Made by a program: the position numbers and the translations under genes. Shown here one piece after another: positions 6,113 through 13,802 of a stretch of DNA of 18,146 nt (positions are counted from its first letter, which is position 1; each line of letters starts with the position of its first letter). The DNA lies in the NCBI GenBank assembly GCA_030592165.1, contig JAUVKC010000014.1, forward strand, positions 1-18,146. Reading direction: 5' to 3'. The DNA comes from Candidatus Buchananbacteria bacterium (GTDB lineage: Bacteria; Patescibacteriota; Patescibacteriia; CAIXNZ01). Under the pieces are notes generated by a model. The model was not told the DNA's origin. It did not search any database and worked only from the letters and a program-made list of their open reading frames with translations.

Positions 6113-6520
6113 TTAGAAACAAGATGAATTATAATTTTTCAAACATTGTTCTTGTTCTTCTTTTGTTTTTGCCCAGGTCAAACATAATTGTCGCGATTCA
6201 TCAAAAAATAATGGTGAGGGGAAAACAATCAAAAATGATTTGATCATGTCTTCAGTAACTATTTCTCCTCTCAGTTCTAAGCAATCACTAATAGTTTTTT
6301 CATAATACTCCCAACATGGTTCAGGACAAAAATTTATGTCCTGACAATAGACATGATGTCTTTGCCATTCTAAATGTTGAAAAAAAATTTCACAAGACTG
6401 CACGTCACTTAAATCACCATTCACTTTTTCATTAATAAATGAATTACTGTTTTGACTATATAAGTAAAAAATACTCACAAGCCACAATAAACAAACGACC
6501 ACAAATGTCTTTTTTCTCAT
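6113..6520 (-). CDS. small exported cysteine-rich protein, function unknown
   Basis: A 135-residue protein with MRKK followed by a hydrophobic segment (residues 5-21) that acts as a signal peptide or signal anchor. The exported part has eight cysteines (43, 59, 65, 69, 80, 113, 126, 134), an even number consistent with disulfides, and is rich in Glu, Gln and aromatic residues. No family is recognised. The SD AAAGGAGG precedes the ATG, a promoter is at 6555-6582 and a terminator at 6066-6090, so it is its own transcription unit upstream of the HExxH peptidase. An inhibitor, substrate or partner of that peptidase is a possibility drawn from adjacency only. Confidence 0.65.
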   Translation of the reverse strand: MRKKTFVVVCLLWLVSIFYLYSQNSNSFINEKVNGDLSDVQSCEIFFQHLEWQRHHVYCQDINFCPEPCWEYYEKTISDCLELRGEIVTEDMIKSFLIVFPSPLFFDESRQLCLTWAKTKEEQEQCLKNYNSSCF

Positions 6521-6554
6521 TCTTTCCTCCTTTTAATTTTAATGTACTAATTTA

Positions 6555-6582
6555 ATTATAAAACATACATAAATTCTGACAA
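6555..6582 (-). promoter_or_regulatory. promoter of the Cys-rich protein gene
   Basis: On the minus strand TTGTCA (6582-6577), 16 nt, TATAAT (6560-6555). Confidence 0.65.
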
Positions 6583-6628
6583 GAGCATTGAGAAATAAAA
6601 AAAGTCAATTATTTTTTAATAATTATCC

Positions 6629-6678
6629 ACTTTTAACAATATTCTTGATTAAATTACTAATATAAATGTGTTAAAAGT
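6629..6678. repeat. 10-bp inverted repeat upstream of the Cys-rich gene promoter
   Basis: ACTTTTAACA (6629-6638) and TGTTAAAAGT (6669-6678) are exact complements 30 nt apart, within an AT-rich gap (6583-6716) with no gene. It could be a regulator site or a chance AT-rich match. Confidence 0.35.
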
Positions 6679-6716
6679 TAATAACAAATTAATCCCCAGA
6701 GGATATTGTCTATAAA

Positions 6717-6784
6717 ATTGTAACATAAAGAAAAAAGCATCTCTTACGAGATGCTTTTATATTTATTTTTCCAAATATCGCTTG
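6717..6784. repeat. 68-bp direct repeat, copy B (3' end of the lolA-like gene plus terminator)
   Basis: Matches 5062-5129 at 65 of 68 positions. It spans the last codons of the LolA-like gene and its terminator, so this is the in-place copy. The 1,655-nt offset between copies encloses two complete genes. Confidence 0.85.
6733..6758. terminator. terminator of the RND/LolA operon
   Basis: AAAAGCATCTC (6733-6743) pairs with 6748-6758 around TTAC. The minus strand continues into TTTTTTCTTTAT, 5 nt past the lolA-like stop. Confidence 0.85.
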
Positions 6785-7542
6785 GAAAAAAAATCTTCAG
6801 GCAGATCAGGATTGATCTGCCTGTTGGTAAATTCAAGAACTGTTATATGTCTGGCAAGAAGGTTTTTGACTATCACCTTATTGGCTCGCCAATACTTATC
6901 AATCATGACTACTTCCAGATTCAGCTGAACTTTTGATTTTACGTGTTCCAAGTCAAAATATTCAATCTGCTTAACAAAAAAGGTCTCCTTTTCAAGGGTA
7001 ATCACTCTTGACGTGTAACCGTAGTTTTTTGCTTCAGCCGGATTTCGTAATTCTGCAACTATCCGATAAATTGCTTCAGTTTCAAGGTTATCTTGTTCAG
7101 TATCTGAGTAATTCCAGCGTTCAAGAACTTCAGGTTCAAAATCACCAAATGTGATATCAGAACCCATAAACTTGTCACTTTTCTTACTTGAAGCAATTTT
7201 ACGTGACCGACCCAAATCAGGTAAATAAAGCCATTGATCAGTTTGAGTAGCAGTTGACTGGACTGTCAAAACTCCCAGCCCCTTCAGGTTCGCAGGAGAC
7301 GTGATCTTGATCATACTGCTTTGTAATCCGTCTTTATTTTCTAACCACATGTCCATAACAATCACTCTTTTTGCTCCCTGCTCAATATCCAACCCCTTGA
7401 TTAGGGACATGGTTATGGTGAATTTTTCAGTCGGAGCATTATAGCGTGATTCTTCTTCTGTCATTATTTGCTCACCGCTTTGGGTAGCTGCCAAAACAGT
7501 TGTTGCCAGCAAGCAAATGAAAATTACAAGTTTGAGTTTCAT
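6763..7542 (-). CDS. LolA-like outer-membrane lipoprotein-sorting family protein
   Basis: A 259-residue exported protein with signal peptide MKLKLVIFICLLATTVLA and cleavage near residue 18-19. The rest has the extended beta-rich pattern of the COG2834/LolA-like superfamily, with landmarks SSMIKITSPANLKGLGVLTV, WLYLPDLGRSRKIASSKKSDKFMGSDITFGDFE and a C-terminal DLPEDFFSKRYLEK. The WLYLP...R.I...F.GSD.T..D core is characteristic of family members encoded with RND exporters. Such proteins are thought to carry hydrophobic molecules across the periplasm. Its ATG overlaps the RND stop as ATGA, with GAGGAG upstream, so the two are translationally coupled. The last six codons and the terminator are duplicated at 5062-5129. 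Confidence 0.88.
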   Translation of the reverse strand: MKLKLVIFICLLATTVLAATQSGEQIMTEEESRYNAPTEKFTITMSLIKGLDIEQGAKRVIVMDMWLENKDGLQSSMIKITSPANLKGLGVLTVQSTATQTDQWLYLPDLGRSRKIASSKKSDKFMGSDITFGDFEPEVLERWNYSDTEQDNLETEAIYRIVAELRNPAEAKNYGYTSRVITLEKETFFVKQIEYFDLEHVKSKVQLNLEVVMIDKYWRANKVIVKNLLARHITVLEFTNRQINPDLPEDFFSKRYLEK

Positions 7543-9779
7543 TCTTCTTCTCCTCTAATGAAAAATTTTTCGCATAAGATTGGCAGGAATAATAACGTTG
7601 CTAAAGAGCAAGTTATCATACTGAAAACTATCAAAACACCAAAATCACGTATTGGAGTAAAACTGGAAAACATCAGCACGGAAAATCCTAAAACGTTTGA
7701 GTAGACATCATAGAGAATAGGTTTACCAGCTTCAAGGTTAGTTTTCTCTAAGGCACACAAGAATTTATAACTCTCCTCGTGTTCTATGAACCTGCTGAGA
7801 TAATGGATTGCGAAATCAACTCCCACGCCGACAGTTACTCCGGTCAAAATACAGCTGGCTAAATCAAGCCTTATGCCGAGAAACCCCATCATGCCAAAAA
7901 TCAACATTGTTGAAAAAACTAATGGCACAATAGCAATTAAACCTAAGCGTAAGGATCGAAAGACAACTGTACAAATCAGGAAAATAATTATTATCGAAGC
8001 GACAATATTAATTATTTTACCAGTTACAATGTAATTGTTTTGAGCTATCCATTCCATGTTTTCACCACCAAATTTGAAATTTATAGTTGATGGTAAAACC
8101 ATCTCCAAATAATCCCTCATTTGCTGGTAAGTTTGTTCAATGACCTGAGAATCATCAATATCCATCCAAATCGTAACTTTGAGTCGCTGACGTGAATGGT
8201 CTAAAAATGTATCCAGGTCAACTGAACTATCCATTGAGTAGAGCATTAAATATTGTTCGATCAAACGATCAGTGTGAGGAACGGTTTCAGTTTTGTTAAG
8301 TGATTTGTGCATATAACGAAGAATGTTGACTACTGAATTTGTGTTACCAACTGCTTCGAGATTTTCACAAAATTGCTGAAACTGCCAAACCTGCTGCAAT
8401 GTTTCAGGATGTAAAATAGTTTCATCAGTTTCAAACATGACTTCAATCACCCCTGTACCTCCAAACTTTTCATTAAACAGTTCAGAAGTTAAACGGATCT
8501 GGTGATCTTTAGGGAAAAACTTAGTCGGATTTGAACCAACTTGTAACTGACTCGCACCCACAATAGAAATAATCAACAAAGTAATGGCTATCAGCAAAAC
8601 TAACCGTGGTTTTTGGATAATCTTACTTATCTTTTGCAAAAAATAATCAGTTAGTTCGCTAAGACCAAAAAGAAACATACTACCATTGTAATATTTCTTT
8701 TGTGGCAGTAAAGCCAGCATAGCTGGACAAAACAACAGGTTGTAAAATATCGTAAAGATTATACCTAAAGCTGAAAAAATACCGAATTCACGCAGAGAAA
8801 TTATTTCAAATACCACTAAGGTACTAAAACCAATTGCTGAAGTCATCCCTGCCAAAATTATTGGTCTGGCAACAAGACTTAAAGCCTTAGTTTTTAAATG
8901 TTTCTCAACTGAGAAATATCTTTCCAGCAAATGTATACTGTATGACGAACCTAGAGCAATGATAAGAACAGGAATTATCGAAGTAACAGTACTAACTTTA
9001 AAAGACAACCAACCCATTACTCCCATAGTTGAAACCACTGCCATAATCATCACCAGTAACGGTAAGATTACTGCCCGTAAGTTTGAGAAACAAAAATACA
9101 GTAACACCGCAATAATTATTATTGCCAATGGGAACAACAGTCCAAGATCAGCGTTTATTCCCTGATCAATAGCCTGATCAATAATCTGAAAACTGTAATA
9201 ATGGAGCTCTTCCGGATCCTGATACTTATTGGCTAAATCAACTGCAGCTTGATAAACTTCAATTTCCGAAACTGTTTTATCAATCGGAGCTGTAACCAAA
9301 ACAGTAGTTAAATCAACAGAAATTAAACGCTCCCAAACAAGTTCATTACTTTTAAGCATTTTTGTGAATTCAGCAATTTGCAACTTTGTAGCAGGTACTG
9401 ATTCTAAAAGTGGTTCAATAATCAAACCGTCTTGTGAATCTTCGACCTGAGTAAAGGTTGCTAAGCTAAGAATTTTTTCTTTATCAATTCCAGGAAAACT
9501 TCTCAAATCATGAGAAAAAGATTTCAGCTTAGCTAAGCTGTCAGTATTCATCACTTTGTTTTGGTTTTCAAAAGCAAAAACAATATAACTCTTGTCACCA
9601 AAAACTTCTTTGAATTGATTGTTAGTTTTGATAATAAAATCATCATCCGGAAGTTCACCCTCAAGGATGGAACGAATCTCCAACCGAGACATACCAAAAC
9701 CAAGAACAATACTTAAGATCAAGCAAAAAGCTATCACTTTTTTCTTATGTTGCGCAACTAAATCAAAAAACTTTTCCAT
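7539..9779 (-). CDS. RND-superfamily exporter (MMPL/HpnN-like)
   Basis: A 746-residue inner-membrane protein with two similar halves, each one membrane helix, a periplasmic domain of about 170-200 residues, then a block of five helices. Half 1 has LIIALGSSYSIHLLERYF (about residue 278) and half 2 VTVGVGVDFAIHYLSRFIEH (about residue 650), matching positions of the proton-relay/SSD helix in predicted RND exporters (COG1033, including hopanoid exporter HpnN and MmpL). Two-domain proteins of this size differ from the ~1,000-residue AcrB class. I place the start at ATG 9779, not at the in-frame ATG 9806, because GGGAGGA lies 5 nt before 9779. It is coupled to the LolA-like gene downstream, and a barrel protein precedes it, a combination seen for lipid or other hydrophobic cargo. 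The cargo is unknown. Confidence 0.9.
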   Translation of the reverse strand: MEKFFDLVAQHKKKVIAFCLILSIVLGFGMSRLEIRSILEGELPDDDFIIKTNNQFKEVFGDKSYIVFAFENQNKVMNTDSLAKLKSFSHDLRSFPGIDKEKILSLATFTQVEDSQDGLIIEPLLESVPATKLQIAEFTKMLKSNELVWERLISVDLTTVLVTAPIDKTVSEIEVYQAAVDLANKYQDPEELHYYSFQIIDQAIDQGINADLGLLFPLAIIIIAVLLYFCFSNLRAVILPLLVMIMAVVSTMGVMGWLSFKVSTVTSIIPVLIIALGSSYSIHLLERYFSVEKHLKTKALSLVARPIILAGMTSAIGFSTLVVFEIISLREFGIFSALGIIFTIFYNLLFCPAMLALLPQKKYYNGSMFLFGLSELTDYFLQKISKIIQKPRLVLLIAITLLIISIVGASQLQVGSNPTKFFPKDHQIRLTSELFNEKFGGTGVIEVMFETDETILHPETLQQVWQFQQFCENLEAVGNTNSVVNILRYMHKSLNKTETVPHTDRLIEQYLMLYSMDSSVDLDTFLDHSRQRLKVTIWMDIDDSQVIEQTYQQMRDYLEMVLPSTINFKFGGENMEWIAQNNYIVTGKIINIVASIIIIFLICTVVFRSLRLGLIAIVPLVFSTMLIFGMMGFLGIRLDLASCILTGVTVGVGVDFAIHYLSRFIEHEESYKFLCALEKTNLEAGKPILYDVYSNVLGFSVLMFSSFTPIRDFGVLIVFSMITCSLATLLFLPILCEKFFIRGEEE

Positions 9780-9838
9780 GATTTCCTCCCTTATAATTTG
9801 TTTCAAAAGTTTATTTTTTCAAAGTTCGAATTCTATTA

Positions 9839-9867
9839 AACTTAGCACTATTTCAAGGGTTTGTCAA
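9839..9867 (-). promoter_or_regulatory. possible promoter of the RND-LolA pair
   Basis: On the minus strand TTGACA (9867-9862), 17 nt, TAAGTT (9844-9839). The -35 is perfect and the -10 weak. It lies after the barrel gene's terminator, so the pair can be transcribed on its own. Confidence 0.5.
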
Positions 9868-9883
9868 TAAATATCTTATTTAA

Positions 9884-9916
9884 ACGAAAAAAAAGAGGTT
9901 TTTTCAAACCTCTTTT
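9884..9916 (-). terminator. intrinsic terminator of the beta-barrel gene
   Basis: AAAAGAGGTTT (9891-9901) pairs exactly with 9906-9916 around a 4-nt loop, followed on the minus strand by eight T. It starts 19 nt past the stop codon. Confidence 0.88.
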
Positions 9917-9934
9917 AAATTTTAACTTTGTTAG

Positions 9935-11140
9935 TTAAAAAGAATATTTCACAGTAAAAATCAACCGTTGATTTTTTTGATTATACTCCCAAAAACTTTC
10001 TTTTTCTCCACTAAAGTAATTATACTCTCCATGCAAAGAAATATTATTTTTGAAATTATAATTTACACTTGGGATCAGAATCAACCCACTATTTGGAAAA
10101 TTATAGACTGATTCAAGACCTGCTTCCAAAAATTCATTACCAAAAATGACTTTAACTGAACCAGCATCAGTCAGAAGATGTCTTACCCAGAAGATATCTT
10201 CTACTGTAGGTGTCTCGCCGATATATTGCAGTGTTAAGTAAAGATTATAAGTATCGACTATCTGGCCGAAACTATAATCCAAACCAACAACATATTGGGT
10301 ATAGTCTTGATTTACTAAATTTGGATAATGGTAATGAGCACCTTCACCTCGTAAAACAACCTGTTGAATCGCAAATTCAAATCCTCCACCAAAAGCCATC
10401 ATTTTTTCATACGAATAATTTACCTGCATGGCTATTGGACTCAAAAATTGTAATTCAACAAAAGGTAAATGATCATAACCATGATACCCCATCCCTGTTA
10501 GTTCCAAATTTTCGTACTCCCAAGCAAGTAAAATTCCAGCTTGAACATTTTCCAAGCTAAACGCTGGCAACTCTTTTTCCTCCGGTAAATCACTACCAAA
10601 GAAAAAATAACTTTCAGCTGGAGGCAATCTGTTTGGAATAAAGTAAGGCGCGACAACTGTTTCAAGACGAAAATCACCAAGATAATAATTGACCGCCACT
10701 AAAGGCAAGCCGATCTTACGATCATTAATCAAATCAGTACTATCAACTGGATTAATCAAATCAATTGGATTGAAACGATCAGTAATTCCCCAGTTAATTT
10801 TTCTTATACCCGCATAAAAATCAGCCTTTTGCCAGGAATACGTCAAATACGATTCCTCAACACTTAGAAATGGGCGATACTCACTATCTTCCAGAAAAAC
10901 ACCTTTTTCTAATTCAAGATAATTGTATCTAGCTTTAAGTTCTGTTTTGAACTGACATTTTTCTGACAGCAATATCTTTAATTTGAAACTCAAAACTGCT
11001 TCTGGTACATATGATTCATCTTGTTCAAAATAGTAATAATTATTAAGCTCAAGATATCCCTGATAAGAAATTTTTTCTTCTGCATTTAAGCTTGAAGAAA
11101 AAATCAAAACCATAAACACAAACAACACTATACTTTTCAT
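9935..11140 (-). CDS. outer-membrane beta-barrel protein (porin-like), partner of the RND exporter
   Basis: A 401-residue protein with signal peptide MKSIVLFVFMVLIFSSSLNA and many alternating hydrophobic/polar strands rich in Tyr and Phe, ending in the aromatic TVKYSF typical of barrels recognised by the BAM machinery. The central motif KINWGITDRFNPIDLINPVD resembles the WGxxDxxNPxD element of DUF1302-like barrel proteins that occur next to LolA-like and RND genes. The start is ATG 11140, chosen over TTG 11161 because AAAGGAG lies 5 nt before it. It is followed by a terminator and then the RND-LolA pair, so the three genes could form a trans-envelope route. It supports a diderm host. The exact family is not certain. 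Confidence 0.8.
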   Translation of the reverse strand: MKSIVLFVFMVLIFSSSLNAEEKISYQGYLELNNYYYFEQDESYVPEAVLSFKLKILLSEKCQFKTELKARYNYLELEKGVFLEDSEYRPFLSVEESYLTYSWQKADFYAGIRKINWGITDRFNPIDLINPVDSTDLINDRKIGLPLVAVNYYLGDFRLETVVAPYFIPNRLPPAESYFFFGSDLPEEKELPAFSLENVQAGILLAWEYENLELTGMGYHGYDHLPFVELQFLSPIAMQVNYSYEKMMAFGGGFEFAIQQVVLRGEGAHYHYPNLVNQDYTQYVVGLDYSFGQIVDTYNLYLTLQYIGETPTVEDIFWVRHLLTDAGSVKVIFGNEFLEAGLESVYNFPNSGLILIPSVNYNFKNNISLHGEYNYFSGEKESFWEYNQKNQRLIFTVKYSF

Positions 11141-11209
11141 TTTTTCTCCTTTTTCTTGCAATCCGAAGCTTTAGCGTAGGATTGTCAAAGTTCTAGTTTA
11201 GAATAACTT

Positions 11210-11238
11210 AGCTTAACAAAATAACACTTAAAAGTCAA
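11210..11238 (-). promoter_or_regulatory. possible promoter of the beta-barrel gene
   Basis: On the minus strand TTGACT (11238-11233), 17 nt, TAAGCT (11215-11210). The -35 lies in the left arm of the inverted repeat 11229-11258. The -10 is weak. Confidence 0.5.
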
Positions 11239-11258
11239 CCTCTTCCCCTTGACTTTTA
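11229..11258. promoter_or_regulatory. perfect 10-bp inverted repeat linking divergent promoters
   Basis: TAAAAGTCAA (11229-11238) and TTGACTTTTA (11249-11258) are exact complements around CCTCTTCCCC. Each arm holds the -35 of one divergent promoter. It may be an operator bound by a dimeric regulator or simply the symmetry of two -35 boxes plus flanking A/T. Confidence 0.6.
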
Positions 11259-11277
11259 ATAAAATTTCTGATAATAT
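11249..11277 (+). promoter_or_regulatory. promoter of the alaA-like gene
   Basis: TTGACT (11249-11254), 17 nt, TAATAT (11272-11277). A leader of about 42 nt follows, ending in AAAGGAGG before ATG 11326. Confidence 0.65.
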
Positions 11278-11325
11278 TTATTAATTACCTTGAAAACAAA
11301 ATACAAAAAATAAAAGGAGGATCTC

Positions 11326-12549
11326 ATGTCTAAAAAAATTATTGAGAAATCAGCTAAATTCGAAGGCGTTGGTTATGATATTCGCGGTCCTCTTCTCGAA
11401 GAGGCTGAACGACTCGAAGCACAAGGAATAACAATCCTTAAACTCAACGTTGGTAACACCAAACCTTTTGGTTTTAATGCTCCTGATGAAATCATCACTG
11501 ATGTCATCGCAAATTTACGCGCCGCAGAAGGTTATAGCATTTCCAGGGGAATATTTTCTGCCCGGAAAGCCATCATGCATCTTTGCCAAACAAAAAAATT
11601 TCTCAAAGTAGTTATTGAAAACATTTTTTTGGGTGACGGAGTTTCTGACCTGATACGTATCAGTATGAACGCTCTGCTCAATACAAGCGACGAAATACTG
11701 ATCCCTATGCCTGACTACCCGTTATGGACTGCCGCGGTCAAATTTGCCGGTGGGAAACCAGTTCATTATATCTGCGATGAACAGTCAGACTGGCTGCCTG
11801 ACATCGATGATATCAAAAAGAAAATCACTAATAAAACTAAAGGCATTGTCATTATTCCCTTTAATAATCCAACCGGAGCAGTTTACCCCAGAGAAATACT
11901 TGAGCAGATTATCAAAATTGCTCAGGAGCATAATCTTATCATTTACAGTGATGAGATATATGACAAAATTCTCTATGATGATGCTGAAAGTCTTTCCATT
12001 GCTTCTATGGCAGACGACATTCTCATTGCTACTTTTAACGGCTTGTCGAAAAATTATCGCCTACCTGGATTCCGTTCAGGCTGGATGGTGCTTTCAGGCA
12101 ATACCAAAATCGCCAAAAGTTATATTGAGGGCATTAACCTGCTCTGCAATATGCGTCTTTGCAGTAATGTGGTCGGCCAACTGGCTATTCAAACGTCTCT
12201 AGGCGGATATCAATAAATCTATGATCTGACAAAACCCGACGGTCGTTTGCATAAACAACGAGAACTGGGCTATAAACTGCTCACTGACATTGACGGTATT
12301 ACCTGTGTCAAACCGCAAAGTGCACTTTACTTTTTCCCAAAAATCAACATCAAGAAATTTAACATCACAAGTGATGAACAATTTCTACTAGATTTTCTAC
12401 GGGAAAAACATGTGCTGTTTGTTCCAGGCAAAGGCTTTAACTGGCAGCAGCCCGATCACTTCAGACTCGTCTTCCTGCCTCATGAGGAAGATCTGAAAAA
12501 TGCGTTGCTAAGATTGAGAGATTTTCTCTCGACTTACAAGCAAAAATAA
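11326..12549 (+). pseudogene. alaA: alanine-synthesising aminotransferase (AlaA type) interrupted by one in-frame TAA
   Basis: The reading frame spans 407 codons, the size of E. coli AlaA, and matches it along its length: KxxGVGYDIRGPLLEEAERLE, DYPLWTAAVKFAGGKPVHY, YSDEIYDKILYDDAE, FNGLSKNYRLPGFRSGWMVL with PLP lysine K242, GGYQ, and CVKPQSALYFFPKI. AlaA makes alanine from pyruvate with glutamate, using PLP. Codon 297 (12214-12216) is TAA where AlaA has Ser in GGYQS; translation continues in the same frame after it to 12549. TCA to TAA is one base change. As read, the product stops at 296 residues and loses the small C-terminal domain. Usually conserved positions also differ (IPFNNPTG for INPNNPTG, GNT for GNP), hinting at relaxed constraint. 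A sequencing error is the main alternative. SD and promoter remain intact. Confidence 0.85.
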
Positions 12550-12554
12550 TTTAA

Positions 12555-12590
12555 TAAACAGCCCCGGCTAAAACCGAGGCTGTTTTTTTT
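12555..12590 (+). terminator. terminator of the alaA-like gene
   Basis: ACAGCCCCGG pairs with CCGAGGCTGT (one mismatch) around CTAAAA, followed by eight T. Confidence 0.8.
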
Positions 12591-12596
12591 ATTTCA

Positions 12597-12630
12597 ATAA
12601 AAAAACGTCTCGTAGAATTACGAAACGTTT
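12597..12630 (-). terminator. terminator of the SemiSWEET gene, overlapping its stop
   Basis: Minus-strand stem AAACGTTTCGTA (12630-12619) pairs with 12614-12603 with a U-G wobble, loop ATTC, then seven T. The stop codon at 12618-12620 lies at the edge of the stem and loop. Confidence 0.75.
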
Positions 12631-12911
12631 ATTAAGAAAAAGCGATAGTATAGTACCAGACCGATAACCATGGTTAATGGTATCAAGCTTGATAACATTG
12701 ATAAAATCATGGCTTTTTCTTTAATAACAATTGATTTGAACAAAAAGATTGACTGGACTAAAGCTGAAAGTAATAGCATCAGTAGTGATAATCCGTCACT
12801 TGACTGAGTTTGGACAAGTAAAACTATCTGTGGCACAAAAACAAGTGGAATTATTACTGTAGTACAGTAAACAAGTTTTTCAGCCAATATTTCAATTTTT
12901 TGTTTTGTCAA
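12618..12911 (-). CDS. SemiSWEET-type sugar transporter (PQ-loop, 3 TM)
   Basis: A 97-residue protein with three membrane helices (about 15-33, 42-60, 68-90), the size and layout of bacterial SemiSWEETs, which dimerise to move sugars down their gradient. The PQ motif (P27-Q28 in VFVPQIVLL) in helix 1 and SSDGLSL after it match the MtN3/PQ-loop family. The start is TTG at 12911, preceded on the minus strand by AAGGAGGTGAT at about 9 nt, an almost full complement of the 16S rRNA 3' end. The nearby ATG is out of frame. It has its own promoter and terminator. Other PQ-loop functions cannot be excluded. Confidence 0.82.
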   Translation of the reverse strand: MTKQKIEILAEKLVYCTTVIIPLVFVPQIVLLVQTQSSDGLSLLMLLLSALVQSIFLFKSIVIKEKAMILSMLSSLIPLTMVIGLVLYYRFFLINVS

Positions 12912-12940
12912 TTTTCATCACCTCCTTGATTTAATTTATT

Positions 12941-12969
12941 ATCTTAACATAGAAAACTCATATTGTCAA
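12941..12969 (-). promoter_or_regulatory. promoter of the SemiSWEET gene
   Basis: On the minus strand TTGACA (12969-12964), 17 nt, TAAGAT (12946-12941). Confidence 0.65.
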
Positions 12970-13000
12970 CTAAAAATTACATATTTACTAATTATTTAAA

Positions 13001-13037
13001 TAAAATGACCACTAAAGTATTATCAGCGGTCATTTTA
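13001..13037. terminator. terminator after the lipoprotein gene
   Basis: TAAAATGACC (13001-13010) pairs exactly with GGTCATTTTA (13028-13037) across a 17-nt loop. T-rich tracts follow on both strands. Confidence 0.7.
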
Positions 13038-13053
13038 GTATTTTTTTTAAATT

Positions 13054-13773
13054 CTATTCAATATCAATAACTCGTACTTGCAACACATCTTCAATTTTCT
13101 CAGTAGCTTTTGAGCTGTAATTTTTGATTGTATCTTCAAATACTGTATATTGTATTTTCTGGTTATCAATCCATTGAATATCAAAATGATTAGCTAACGC
13201 TCCGTAACCACCGTTTAAAGTTTCGTTTTCCTCTAGCTCAACTAAAATTGAGGATTTATCATTAACCAAGTCAAGTAATTGTAATTCTTTGGCTTCATCA
13301 GTTTCCAATGATACTGCTAAAAATTTCTGATCAGGTGATAAAACACGTACACCAAAATCAGCTAGAATTTGTGAAATTTCCATTTCCTGACAATTACCAC
13401 TAGTTAAATCAAATTTATATATTTTTTTGACTGGTTGGTCTGATCCTGGACTTAACGGATTTAGAATAACTGATTCAAGCTCTTGTGGTTGTGCAAATAA
13501 CATCATTGGCTGACCACATAAAAACTCAAAATCTTTAAACATGACGTCACCATAAGTTAAACTCAACAACATTGATTCCTCGTCTTTTTCAATTTTAAGA
13601 GCTACTGGTTCCAGTGATACATCTTCAAAATCAGTATTTGGTTCTGTTTTTTCTTGTTCAGTAACACTAACATCGACATCCTTTTCATCTGGGTTAATAT
13701 TAATTTTCAAATCACATCCTGAAATAACCACAGAAATTACTAATAAAAGTGAAATTGTTTTAAAAATTTTCAT
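13054..13773 (-). CDS. lipoprotein of unknown function
   Basis: A 239-residue protein with a lipoprotein signal peptide and lipobox VISG-C20, so it should be lipidated and membrane-anchored; Asp follows the cysteine, which in enteric bacteria favours inner-membrane retention. An acidic, Glu/Asp/Thr-rich linker (about 28-55) leads to a beta-rich domain. VRVLSPDQKFLAVSL followed by LQLLDLVNDKSSILV resembles a beta-propeller blade of the TolB/WD-like kind, but only one or two blades would fit. No SD is visible; the start lies 29 nt after the transposase stop. Function not recognised. Confidence 0.7.
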   Translation of the reverse strand: MKIFKTISLLLVISVVISGCDLKININPDEKDVDVSVTEQEKTEPNTDFEDVSLEPVALKIEKDEESMLLSLTYGDVMFKDFEFLCGQPMMLFAQPQELESVILNPLSPGSDQPVKKIYKFDLTSGNCQEMEISQILADFGVRVLSPDQKFLAVSLETDEAKELQLLDLVNDKSSILVELEENETLNGGYGALANHFDIQWIDNQKIQYTVFEDTIKNYSSKATEKIEDVLQVRVIDIE

Positions 13774-13802
13774 AAATAATTAATTAATAGTAAATTGTAA
13801 TA

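Noticed and set aside
5983..6243. Plus-strand ORF opposite the Cys-rich gene
   Set aside because: No SD, it runs through a terminator and promoter, and the opposite strand has a better-supported gene.
9780..9806. Upstream ATG 9806 as the RND start
   Set aside because: The SD lies between it and ATG 9779, so it fits only the downstream start.
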